From: Candidatus Methanoperedens sp.
GTDB taxonomy: Archaea; Halobacteriota; Methanosarcinia; Methanosarcinales; Methanoperedenaceae
Assembly (NCBI GenBank): GCA_027460605.1
Contig: JAPZAN010000104.1
Coordinates: forward strand, 1 to 14,899
Reading direction: 5' to 3'
Length of the DNA: 14,899 nucleotides
The notes below the pieces were generated by a model. The model was not told the DNA's origin. It did no database searches and worked only from the letters and a program-made list of their open reading frames with translations. Within the stretch, counting starts at the first letter, position 1, and every line of letters starts with the position of its first letter. The translations under genes were made by a program, and so were the position numbers. This document shows positions 1 to 7,732 of this stretch, piece by piece.

Positions 1-2
1 AT

Positions 3-2975
3 AAGATAATCAAGGATTCGATACTGCGCTACAAATCCATGAACGGCTTCCATATACTTGACCGCGCCGGATGGGATATGCACGGCCTGCCCATCGAGGT
101 AAAAGTGGAAGGTGTGCTCGGGTTCAAATCAAAAAAGGACATTGAAAAATACGGCGTTGGCAATTTCGTGGCAAAATGCAAGGAATTCGCCCTCTCCCAC
201 CGCGATGAAATGACACTCCAGTTCCAGAACCTTGGCGTCTGGCTTAACTGGAAAGACCCGTATATGACATTGCGGGACGAGTACATCGAGGCTGCATGGT
301 GGACATTGAAAAAAGCGCATGAAAAGAAACTCCTTGAAAAAGGCCTGCGCGTTGTGAACTGGTGCCCGCGCTGCGAAACCGCCATAGCCGACTCGGAGGT
401 GGAATATTCGGATGTTACCGACCCTTCTGTTTATATCAAATTCCCGGTTGCGAACGAGGAAAACACCTATATTGTAATCTGGACAACGACGCCCTGGACT
501 ATCCCGGCAAATATTGCAGTTGCAGTGCATCCTTCTTTTGAATATGCCAGAGTGAAGGTCGTAAAAGACGGGAAAGAAGAGATTCTCATAATGGCGTCAG
601 AGCTTATGAAAAATGTCCTGAAACAGGGAAGGTACAAAGAGTTCGAAGTCCTTGAAACGATTCTCGGAGAGGAACTGAAAATCGAATACAAGGCGCCTCT
701 TGGTCATAAGGTGCCCAAACAGAATGAATTTCCGCATCATGTTTACATGGCGGATTTCGTCACCGCTGAAAATACCGGCTGCGTTCATATTGCGCCCGGT
801 CACGGCATTGACGATTTTGAACTCGGAATGAAGCATCATCTTCCAATCTTTTGTCCTGTCGGGCCTGACGGCAAATACACCGAAGAAGCCGGGGAATATA
901 AGGGAATGCATGTCCGTGAAGCCAATAAGGTAGTGCTTGACGACCTTAAAGAAAACAACCTGCTTCTTTCAAGCGGTACAATCTCGCACCGTTACGGTCA
1001 TTGCTGGAGATGCAAGACACCTATAATCTACCTTGCCACAGAGCAGTGGTTCCTGCGGGTCACCGACCTCAAGGAAAAAATGCTTGATGAGATTAAAAAA
1101 GTGAAATGGTACCCGGACTGGGCCGGGTCGGCGCGCTTTGCGGATTGGGTCGCGGGCTCACGCGACTGGTGCATTTCGCGACAGAGATACTGGGGAATTC
1201 CAATTCCGGTATGGGTGTGCGACTTTTGCGGCAATGTTGAGGTAATGGGAACAATGGATGAACTCAAGTCAAGGTCTGGGGTGAAAACGCTTTCAGACCT
1301 GCACAGGCCCAACGTTGATAATATCCATATCAAATGCAAATGCGACGCAAGAATGAGCCGGGTTCCGGATGTGTTCGATGTGTGGTTCGATTCCGCGGTA
1401 GCATCATGGGCAACGTTGAATTTCCCGCGCGATGAAAAAGCATATAAAGAGTGGTGGCCAGCCGATTTTATTACCGAAGGTCATGACCAGACCCGCGGGT
1501 GGTTCTATTCCCAGATGGGAGCAAGCATGGTCTCATTCGGGAAAGCCCCGTACAAGAGCGTGCTGATGCACGGTTTCACCCTTGACACCGAAGGCAAGAA
1601 GATGTCAAAGAGTCTTGGGAATGTTGTTTCACCTGACGATGTTATTTTAAAATACGGGGCGGAATCGCTCCGGTTTTACGTGCTTTCCCAGAATGCACCG
1701 TGGGAAGACCTGAAATTCAGCTGGGATGAGGTGGGCAATATCCACAGGATGCTGAATATCCTCTGGAACGTGTACAGGTTCCCGCTTCCGTACATGATTC
1801 TTGATAAATTTAACCCGGCTGACCTTGATAAGAAACTCTCGACTTTGCCGCTTCGCCTTGAAGACAGGTGGATACTTTCAAGGATGCAGTCCCTGATAAA
1901 ATCCGTTGATCTGGCAATGTCCGAATACAACCTTCATAAAGCCACGCGTCCGATATCGGAGTTCATTCTTGAAGACCTCTCGCGGTGGTATATCCAGCTC
2001 ATAAGGCCAAGGACATGGCGTGAGGCAAACGACCCTGATAAACTGGCGGCTTATTATACACTGTATGAAGTCCTTGTCACAATAACAAAACTCATAGCGC
2101 CTTTTATGCCTCATATTTCCGAGGAGATGTACCAGAACCTCGTTCGCAACATCAATCGTAACGCACCTGCGAGTGTTCATTTGTGTGAATGGGTCAAACC
2201 AAGGGAAAATTTCATTGATGTTGGGCTTGAGAAAAAAATGGACATCATAAGGGAGATAGTTGAGGCGTCATCCAATGCAAGACAGAAACTGAAGCGCAAA
2301 CTGAGATGGCCTGTGAAAAGAATTGTCATCTCGCCGAAGAATGAAATAGTCAAAGAAGCCGTGGCAAGCCTTGAATCCGTACTGAAAGAGCAGACCAATG
2401 CCAAGGAAATTGTTTTGCTAAAAGAGGGTGAAACATGGGAAGAGCTTGGCGTGGAAGTGCTTCCAAACCATGCGGCGCTTGGCCCGGCTTTTAAAAAGGA
2501 TGCAGGCAAAGTAATAGCCGAGCTAAAGAAAGCCGACGGCAGGAAAATAAAAAAGTCGATTCTGGAAACGGGTCAATATGAGCTTAAAGCCGGTATAATA
2601 ACACAGGATATGGTAAGTTTCAAGGATGTAATCCCACCTGCTATTGCCGGCGCCGGATTTTCGCAGGGAGAAGTGTATGTTGATACTGAACTCACGCGCG
2701 AGATTGAAGCCGAAGGCTACGCCCGCGAGGTCATAAGAAGGCTCCAGGATATGAGAAAGGAACTTGACCTTGCAGTTGAAGAAGAGATTAACGCTATTGT
2801 GGAAATCAAGGACGAGCGTGTTGCGGCACTGATACTTGATTTAAAGGATTTTATTTCAGGAGAGGTCAGGGCAAGCTCATTGAGTATTGGTCCTGAGGTT
2901 GAAGCTGCGGGCGCACTTGTGAAGGATTGGGATGTTGAGGATGTTAAGATGAGGATGGGGATAGGGAGGAAATAA
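3..2975 (+). CDS. ileS: Isoleucyl-tRNA synthetase, archaeal type, 5'-truncated by window edge
   Basis: Charges tRNA-Ile with isoleucine in the cytosol; class I aminoacyl-tRNA synthetase. The frame is open to the left edge (codons begin at base 3), so the ATG at 39 is internal. The usual N-terminus with the HIGH motif (roughly 50 residues) lies outside the window. Counting from that internal Met: the Rossmann-fold sequence DRAGWDMHGLP starts near residue 9, a zinc-type CPRC is at 109-112, the CP1 editing domain carries WTTTPWTIP at 148-156 and later HIAPGHGIDD, further Cys pairs occur in GHCWRCK, CDFCG and KCKC, and KMSKS is at 521-525 (bases 1599-1613). An anticodon-binding region and a C-terminal extension ending in a Lys/Arg/Met tail follow. 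No frameshift is seen. It is a core housekeeping gene and marks the left flank of the accessory segment. Identity is very secure. Confidence 0.97.
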   Translation, partial: KIIKDSILRYKSMNGFHILDRAGWDMHGLPIEVKVEGVLGFKSKKDIEKYGVGNFVAKCKEFALSHRDEMTLQFQNLGVWLNWKDPYMTLRDEYIEAAWWTLKKAHEKKLLEKGLRVVNWCPRCETAIADSEVEYSDVTDPSVYIKFPVANEENTYIVIWTTTPWTIPANIAVAVHPSFEYARVKVVKDGKEEILIMASELMKNVLKQGRYKEFEVLETILGEELKIEYKAPLGHKVPKQNEFPHHVYMADFVTAENTGCVHIAPGHGIDDFELGMKHHLPIFCPVGPDGKYTEEAGEYKGMHVREANKVVLDDLKENNLLLSSGTISHRYGHCWRCKTPIIYLATEQWFLRVTDLKEKMLDEIKKVKWYPDWAGSARFADWVAGSRDWCISRQRYWGIPIPVWVCDFCGNVEVMGTMDELKSRSGVKTLSDLHRPNVDNIHIKCKCDARMSRVPDVFDVWFDSAVASWATLNFPRDEKAYKEWWPADFITEGHDQTRGWFYSQMGASMVSFGKAPYKSVLMHGFTLDTEGKKMSKSLGNVVSPDDVILKYGAESLRFYVLSQNAPWEDLKFSWDEVGNIHRMLNILWNVYRFPLPYMILDKFNPADLDKKLSTLPLRLEDRWILSRMQSLIKSVDLAMSEYNLHKATRPISEFILEDLSRWYIQLIRPRTWREANDPDKLAAYYTLYEVLVTITKLIAPFMPHISEEMYQNLVRNINRNAPASVHLCEWVKPRENFIDVGLEKKMDIIREIVEASSNARQKLKRKLRWPVKRIVISPKNEIVKEAVASLESVLKEQTNAKEIVLLKEGETWEELGVEVLPNHAALGPAFKKDAGKVIAELKKADGRKIKKSILETGQYELKAGIITQDMVSFKDVIPPAIAGAGFSQGEVYVDTELTREIEAEGYAREVIRRLQDMRKELDLAVEEEINAIVEIKDERVAALILDLKDFISGEVRASSLSIGPEVEAAGALVKDWDVEDVKMRMGIGRK

Positions 2976-2982
2976 CGAGGGA

Positions 2983-2990
2983 TTTATATA
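2983..2990 (+). promoter_or_regulatory. Candidate archaeal TATA box for the ietAS operon
   Basis: TTTATATA lies 8 bases after the ileS stop. Archaeal transcription usually starts about 22-27 bases downstream of the TATA box, which predicts a start close to base 3011, the ATG of the small ORF 3011-3088. A second AT-rich element (TTTATTTAAA, 3031-3040, preceded by purine-rich AGAAAGAG resembling a BRE) could instead drive ietA directly. Seen by pattern only. Confidence 0.45.
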
Positions 2991-3010
2991 ATATTTGAAC
3001 ATGACTTGAT

Positions 3011-3088
3011 ATGAAATCAACAGAAAGAGTTTTATTTAAAAAATATGATACGAATAAAAGGCTGAAAAAGGAGCCGTTAAATGAATAA
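3011..3088 (+). CDS. Possible 25-codon leader ORF overlapping the ietA start
   Basis: An ATG at 3011 opens a 25-residue Lys/Arg-rich reading frame (MKSTERVLFKKY...EPLNE). It stops at TAA 3086-3088, inside the first codons of ietA, giving an 8-base overlap containing ATGAATAA. Its ATG sits where the TATA box at 2983-2990 predicts transcription to begin, so it could be translated from a leaderless mRNA. The ietA ribosome site (AAGGAG) lies inside it. I do not recognise the peptide. It could be a regulatory leader peptide, a tiny protein, or a chance ORF. Confidence 0.3.
   Translation: MKSTERVLFKKYDTNKRLKKEPLNE
3068..3073 (+). promoter_or_regulatory. Shine-Dalgarno site of ietA
   Basis: AAGGAG lies 7 bases before the ATG at 3081. 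An in-frame TAA at 3078-3080 immediately precedes that ATG, so the start is fixed. This is one of the few clear SD sites in the window. Confidence 0.65.
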
Positions 3089-4088
3089 CGGAGAAGTGTA
3101 CAGAAAACTGTTCGTAGCATTTGCAAGCGAAACTAAAGATGAATTTTATAAGGTAGCTGAGGAAATCATCGAGGAAGAAGAAAAAAAGCATAACAATAAA
3201 CTTGCTAAAGATTTACGCCATATCTTATACAATGGATTTAAGGTAAAAACCTCTTTAGACCAGTATAAAAAATCATTACCCATCCCACGAGATGTAGAAA
3301 GAGGGTTACCCCTATTAGAGATTAAGGAATTTAAGAGGGACTGGTCTGACTTAATAATAGAGGATAATATTAAAAAAAATCTGGAGAGAGTGGTGTTAGA
3401 GAACCAGAAAAGAGAAGTTCTTGAAATTAATGGGCTGAAACCTAAAAAGAAGTTGCTTTTTTTTGGGCCACCTGGATGTGGTAAAACACTTGCTGCAGAG
3501 GTATTAAGCACTGTGCTTGGCTATCCAATGGTCTATGTTAGGTTTGACGGTTTAATTTCTTCTTATTTAGGAGAGACCGCATCGAATTTAAGAAAAGTTT
3601 TTGATTTCATCGAGAGAGGGCAATGGTTAGTCTTTTTCGATGAATTTGATGCCATTGGAAAAGAAAGGGATAGTCCATTTGAACATGGAGAAATGAAAAG
3701 AGTAATTAATAGCTTCCTTCAGATGTTAGATAATTTTAAAGGCGAATCCATAATAACAGCAGCAACAAATCACCAACACCTTTTGGATCCTGCTCTATGG
3801 AGAAGATTTGATGAACTTATTTATTTTGGTTTTCCTGATAAAGAAAGACGGCTTGGAGTTTTCAAAAAGTATCTAAGAGCTATAAGAACTAATAGCGTCG
3901 ATTGGGAGTATCTTGTTGATAAAACAGAAGGCATGAGCCCAGCAGATATAGAAATGATATGCTTAAATTCGATGAAAGAGGTCGTGCTTTCTAATAAGAA
4001 ATTATTAATAAAAAATGTGCTGGAGGAATACATCCAGAAACAACAGGAACGAATCAAAATTAAAGATCAAATAATGAGCCGGAAGTAA
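3081..4088 (+). CDS. ietA: AAA+ ATPase, IetA-like partner of a subtilisin-like protease
   Basis: A 335-residue AAA+ ATPase. Residues 1-100 form a charged, helical N-terminal domain. The ATPase core has Walker A GPPGCGKT at 129-136, Walker B LVFFDE with Asp187/Glu188, sensor 1 around Asn230 (ITAATN), a second region of homology with Arg241/Arg242 (DPALWRRFD) as candidate Arg fingers, and a lid with GMSPADIE at 284-291. The C-terminal tail is basic. All catalytic residues are present, so it should hydrolyse ATP as an oligomer. It is 4 bases upstream of the S8 protease gene. In the Ti plasmid ietAS module (Yamamoto and colleagues, 2009) the ATPase acts as antitoxin to the protease, and the same pair is reported as antiphage defence. 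Its role here is inferred from that architecture. Base composition is clearly AT-richer than ileS or mcm, suggesting transfer. The family is certain; the IetA assignment is probable. Confidence 0.82.
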   Translation: MNNGEVYRKLFVAFASETKDEFYKVAEEIIEEEEKKHNNKLAKDLRHILYNGFKVKTSLDQYKKSLPIPRDVERGLPLLEIKEFKRDWSDLIIEDNIKKNLERVVLENQKREVLEINGLKPKKKLLFFGPPGCGKTLAAEVLSTVLGYPMVYVRFDGLISSYLGETASNLRKVFDFIERGQWLVFFDEFDAIGKERDSPFEHGEMKRVINSFLQMLDNFKGESIITAATNHQHLLDPALWRRFDELIYFGFPDKERRLGVFKKYLRAIRTNSVDWEYLVDKTEGMSPADIEMICLNSMKEVVLSNKKLLIKNVLEEYIQKQQERIKIKDQIMSRK

Positions 4089-4092
4089 AGTT

Positions 4093-6492
4093 ATGGAGCG
4101 ATTGCCTCATCTATTTTTACCTGTTATAGTAAAGGGGTTAGCGAAGAAAAAGAGAAAAGGTTTTACAAAACCTAAAAAAGAGAGAAATGACTCTGAAAGA
4201 GCAAGTTTTGGCAAGAAAGTTCTGGATGAAACAGACAAACTAATAGAAGATTTCTCAAAATGGAAAGATAAGTATGGAAATAATATAGACCCGGCATTAA
4301 TTTTTAAGATAGAGGCAAATTCGGCTATCAGTGAAAAAGATCTTGAAAGAATGGGTCTCAAAATCCTTGGTGTGGATTATAAGGACGCAGTAGTAGTATT
4401 TGCTAATGATAGTCATTTAACCGAGTTCAAAAGAATGATACAAGAATATTCCAATGAGATACCATCCGACCAAAAAGGAGCTAAACAAGCATTTATCCAT
4501 GCTTTCGAAGATGTTCGTATAATAACACCAGAGGAGAAAAAAGGAATCAGACTCCAAAAAGAACCAATAAGAGATGGAGAGACAGCCATACTGGATATTG
4601 AGTTGTGGCATTTGGGTATAAAGCATAGACCTCAAATGCTCATTTGGAAACAAGGTATCGAAGGAATGTTAAAAGAGAGGAATGGGAAAATTACAGATTA
4701 CTATCCTGGAAGAACAATATTCATCATTCGAGCAGAAGTTCCATCCGCAATATTGGACGACATACTTAAATTGGGACAAGTATCAAAAGTGGATCGGAAA
4801 CCTAAAACTACAATAGATATAGCTAAAGTAAAGGCTTTTTCAATGGATGAAGTGGGTGATATTCCTCCACCAGGAGATAATGCCCCAGGTATTTTGATCG
4901 TTGATTCTGGAGTAATGAGCGGTCACCCACTTTTAAAATCCGCAATGGGTGAAGCTCAGTCTTATGTAAGTGGAAAATCACCAGTTGATGAAGAAGGTCA
5001 TGGTACTGCTGTTGCAGGTATTGCTCTATATGGTGATTTGCAACAATTTAAAGCTATGAAGTTTAATCCTGAGTTGTGGATTTACTCTGCCCGCATGTTT
5101 GACGAGAAGGGAGAATATGATACAGAAATACTTCTCGAAAATAGGCTATTGGAAGCAATAAAATATTTTATAATAAATAATGATAATAATATACGGGTGG
5201 TGAATTTATCCATTGGTGACATTGAAAAAGTGTATAAATCAGGCGAATACCAGTTTAGATTAGCAGCATTTATCGATGAGATTGCCATGGATTACAAAGA
5301 TAAGAATATTTTATTTGTTATTTCGGCCGGAAATTTTGTAGATGGTGAGACAGAAACTGAAAGTCTTGATGAAGAGACTGGGAAAGGATATCCGGTTTAT
5401 TTGTGGAATGACCCACGATTAAAAATAATTGATCCTGCAACCTCAGCGCTTGCTTTGACAGTTGGATCTTTAAGTTTGGGCCAGGGTTCCGCGCATAGAT
5501 GGTTTTCTCGAACTTTAGCTGGTCATGAAAGTTTTCCATCTCCATTCACAAGAACAGGGCCTAGCATAAATGGAATGATTAAACCTGATATCGTAGAGTT
5601 TGGCGGGGATCTTTCCATTGAAAGAGGATCGGGGATCGTAGTTGATCCTTCAATTGGTATAATCACAACCGAAAAAGACTTTCCAACCGAGGGATTGTTT
5701 AGAATTGTAAATGGTACAAGTTTTTCAGCCGCGAAAGTATCGCATTTAGCTGCAAATCTATTTAAAGAGCTTCCTCCTGCTTCTTCAAACCTAATAAAAG
5801 CATTGTTGGTGGCATCTGCAAATATCCCAGACTCACGCCCCCCGCCTTTAGATAAACTCGATATTAAAAATGGTCAGTCTGATGATCATTCGACCCTATT
5901 TAATATATACGGATATGGTCTTCCTCAAATAAATAGGGCGTTTCCCGATATTAATAGAGTACTGTTGGTTGATGAAAATACGATAAAATTAGATGATGTT
6001 GTTATTTACGATATTCCAATTCCTATTGAGTTTTTTAATAGCGGCAGTGGAAGAAAACTTTCAGTTACACTAGCTTTTGATCCACCAACCCGGATGACAA
6101 GGAAACAGTATCTTGGAGCTACAATGAAGTTTCATCTGTTCAAAGATGTCGATGTTGAGCAGATAAAACAGAAATATGCTGAAATGGATGAAAATGATTT
6201 TGTTGAAGAAAATGTTCCAACATTATTACAAAAATATGAAATAAAATTAATTCCTGGAGCAAATTTAGTCAATAAAGGTACTGTGCAGAAAAGAATGTGG
6301 ATAATAGACCGCACTCCACAAATTAATAGTGAATCATTAAAATTAGTTGTTGTCTGCAATAATAAATGGATAGAAGATGAAGAGTACAAACAAAGTTATG
6401 CTGTAGTTGTAACCGTGGAACAGCGAGAGAGAGTTGAATTATACAATAAGATTAAGGAACGGATACGCCAGAAAGAGAGGATTAAGGTATAA
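4093..6492 (+). CDS. ietS: Subtilisin-like S8 serine protease, IetS-like toxin/effector
   Basis: A 799-residue S8-family protease with an intact triad: Asp271 (ILIVDSG), His303 (GHGTAVAG) and Ser543 (NGTSFSAAK), plus the oxyanion Asn414 (SAGN). Residues 1-240 form an N-terminal domain of the kind seen in intracellular S8 peptidases linked to AAA ATPases, beginning with a basic patch (AKKKRKG). No signal peptide or transmembrane segment is apparent, so it should act in the cytosol. About 200 residues after the subtilase core are beta-rich and unassigned. The ATG follows the ietA stop by 4 bases behind a weak GGAAG, implying co-transcription and probably coupled translation. In the ietAS module the protease is the toxic component restrained or directed by the ATPase; in defence it presumably cleaves host or phage protein on infection (inference). 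AT-rich codon use matches ietA. The protease call is very secure and the IetS role probable. Confidence 0.83.
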   Translation: MERLPHLFLPVIVKGLAKKKRKGFTKPKKERNDSERASFGKKVLDETDKLIEDFSKWKDKYGNNIDPALIFKIEANSAISEKDLERMGLKILGVDYKDAVVVFANDSHLTEFKRMIQEYSNEIPSDQKGAKQAFIHAFEDVRIITPEEKKGIRLQKEPIRDGETAILDIELWHLGIKHRPQMLIWKQGIEGMLKERNGKITDYYPGRTIFIIRAEVPSAILDDILKLGQVSKVDRKPKTTIDIAKVKAFSMDEVGDIPPPGDNAPGILIVDSGVMSGHPLLKSAMGEAQSYVSGKSPVDEEGHGTAVAGIALYGDLQQFKAMKFNPELWIYSARMFDEKGEYDTEILLENRLLEAIKYFIINNDNNIRVVNLSIGDIEKVYKSGEYQFRLAAFIDEIAMDYKDKNILFVISAGNFVDGETETESLDEETGKGYPVYLWNDPRLKIIDPATSALALTVGSLSLGQGSAHRWFSRTLAGHESFPSPFTRTGPSINGMIKPDIVEFGGDLSIERGSGIVVDPSIGIITTEKDFPTEGLFRIVNGTSFSAAKVSHLAANLFKELPPASSNLIKALLVASANIPDSRPPPLDKLDIKNGQSDDHSTLFNIYGYGLPQINRAFPDINRVLLVDENTIKLDDVVIYDIPIPIEFFNSGSGRKLSVTLAFDPPTRMTRKQYLGATMKFHLFKDVDVEQIKQKYAEMDENDFVEENVPTLLQKYEIKLIPGANLVNKGTVQKRMWIIDRTPQINSESLKLVVVCNNKWIEDEEYKQSYAVVVTVEQRERVELYNKIKERIRQKERIKV

Positions 6493-6561
6493 AAATATCA
6501 AATATGCGTTCTAATACAAAAGGAAAAGGGCACGGTGCATACTATGAAAAATGTTAAAAAT

Positions 6562-6596
6562 GCTCATTTAAATGAGCGCGCCCAATTTAATGAGCG
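6562..6596 (+). promoter_or_regulatory. Palindromic candidate operator and promoter of the Fic gene
   Basis: GCTCATTTAAATGAGC (6562-6577) is a perfect 16-bp palindrome with a TATA-like TTTAAAT core. A related half site, AATTTAATGAGCG, follows at 6584-6596 in direct orientation. A start about 25 bases after the TATA-like core would leave a short leader before GTG 6621. The arrangement fits a repressor site that occludes TBP. The Fic protein's own winged HTH is the obvious candidate regulator (inference). Confidence 0.5.
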
Positions 6597-6620
6597 TAAT
6601 TGCGATTAATGTAGTAGAAG

Positions 6621-7667
6621 GTGAACAGAATATTTAACCCAAATTTCAAATACACCCACAAAATAGTCAACAACCTTGTACAAATAGCCTCAGCCAGAGA
6701 AGCAGTTCTAAATTCATACCTTGTGCCGAAATGGGAAGTATCGCTCAGGAGAGACGCGCTGATAAGGGCAGCGCACGCATCCACTGCAATCGAAGGAAAT
6801 CCATTAACGCTTGAAGAGGTCAGCCTGCTTGCTCAGGGCAGAAAGGTCATGGCAACAAGAAAAGCAGAGCAGGAAGTGCTGAACTATCTGAAGGTTTTAG
6901 AAAATATAGAAAAATATCAGGAACAGGGTAAAATAACTGAAAAAATTATCCTGAAATTGCATAAAGATGTAACAAAAGATGTTTTAGAAGCTCCTGAGCA
7001 TGAAGGAAGATACCGGGAACTTCAGGTTTATGTAGGCAACAGGATAACAGGTAAAGTCATTTTTATGCCCCCTCCGCTTGAGGAAGTACCGGAGTTGATG
7101 AGGGAATTCATTGAATGGATAAATTCAAATGATTCTTATAACCTCGACCCGGTTATTGTTGCCGGTCTGTCTCATTATGAGTTTGTAAGAATCCATCCTT
7201 TTGTTGACGGCAACGGCAGGACGGCAAGGGCGCTTGCAACCCTTATTCTTAATAAGCGGGAATTTGACATCAAAAAATTTTTTGCTCTGGATGATTATTA
7301 CGACAGCGATAGGACTGCGTATTACAAGGCTTTAAATTCAGTTGACCCCGAAACCCTTGACCTTACACAATGGATTGAATACTTTACAGACGGAGTTCTT
7401 CTCTCTATCTCAAAGATAAAAGAAAAGGTATTGCAGCTTTCCATAGAAAAACATAAAAAAGGGGCAAGAGGACAGGTTGCTCTCACTGAAAAACAGACGA
7501 AGATCATTGAACAAATAATTTCAAATGGACGAATAACGAGCGGTCAAATTCAAAAGATGTTAAAAATATCCCGTCAGGCAGCGCATAAGGAGTTTATTAA
7601 GCTTATTGAACTTGACTTGATTGAGCAAAAAGGCGCTGGTAAAGCGATATATTATGTTATCAAATAG
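6621..7667 (+). CDS. Fic-family AMP-transferase with C-terminal winged HTH
   Basis: A 348-residue Fic protein, predicted to transfer AMP (or another nucleotide monophosphate) from a nucleotide to a hydroxyl side chain of a target protein. The catalytic motif HPFVDGNGRTAR is complete at residues 192-203. An N-terminal inhibitory motif of the class II type, S54-xxx-E58-G59 (STAIEG), is present, so the enzyme should be self-inhibited until the helix moves. The region 285-348 (LTEKQTKIIEQI...SRQAAHKEFIKLIELDLIEQKG...) reads as a winged helix-turn-helix, common in bacterial and archaeal Fic proteins and consistent with DNA binding. The GTG start is supported because an in-frame TAG lies at 6615-6617 and no other start follows for over 70 codons. 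No SD is seen. Composition is intermediate between ietAS and the core genes. The target is unknown. Confidence 0.92.
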   Translation: MNRIFNPNFKYTHKIVNNLVQIASAREAVLNSYLVPKWEVSLRRDALIRAAHASTAIEGNPLTLEEVSLLAQGRKVMATRKAEQEVLNYLKVLENIEKYQEQGKITEKIILKLHKDVTKDVLEAPEHEGRYRELQVYVGNRITGKVIFMPPPLEEVPELMREFIEWINSNDSYNLDPVIVAGLSHYEFVRIHPFVDGNGRTARALATLILNKREFDIKKFFALDDYYDSDRTAYYKALNSVDPETLDLTQWIEYFTDGVLLSISKIKEKVLQLSIEKHKKGARGQVALTEKQTKIIEQIISNGRITSGQIQKMLKISRQAAHKEFIKLIELDLIEQKGAGKAIYYVIK

Positions 7668-7668
7668 A

Positions 7669-7701
7669 TTGACGCAAGAGTTGACGCAAGAGTTGACGCA
7701 A
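7669..7701. repeat. 12-bp tandem repeat, about 2.7 copies, just after the Fic stop
   Basis: TTGACGCAAGAG is present at 7669-7680 and 7681-7692, followed by a partial copy from 7693. The unit is a whole number of codons. It reads LTQE in one frame and, after the Fic stop and in its frame, as DARV repeats. It may be a relic of a repetitive C-terminal extension or a slippage-prone spacer between convergent genes. Confidence 0.75.
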
Positions 7702-7702
7702 T

Positions 7703-7725
7703 GTTCTCTTGCTTTCGTTTTTCTC
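7703..7725 (+). terminator. Possible T-rich terminator for the Fic gene
   Basis: A pyrimidine/T-rich tract (GTTCTCTTGCTTTCGTTTTTC) lies in the 65-base gap between the convergent Fic and S16 protease genes. Archaeal termination often uses T tracts without a hairpin. Evidence is composition only. Confidence 0.25.
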
Positions 7726-7732
7726 ATCTAGA

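Noticed and set aside
6493..6620. Transcriptional terminator after ietS
   Set aside because: No hairpin or T tract was found directly after the stop; the only strong dyad is the palindrome assigned to the Fic promoter.
7669..7701. The 12-bp repeats as a CRISPR array
   Set aside because: Units are directly tandem with no spacers, far too short, and there are no cas genes.
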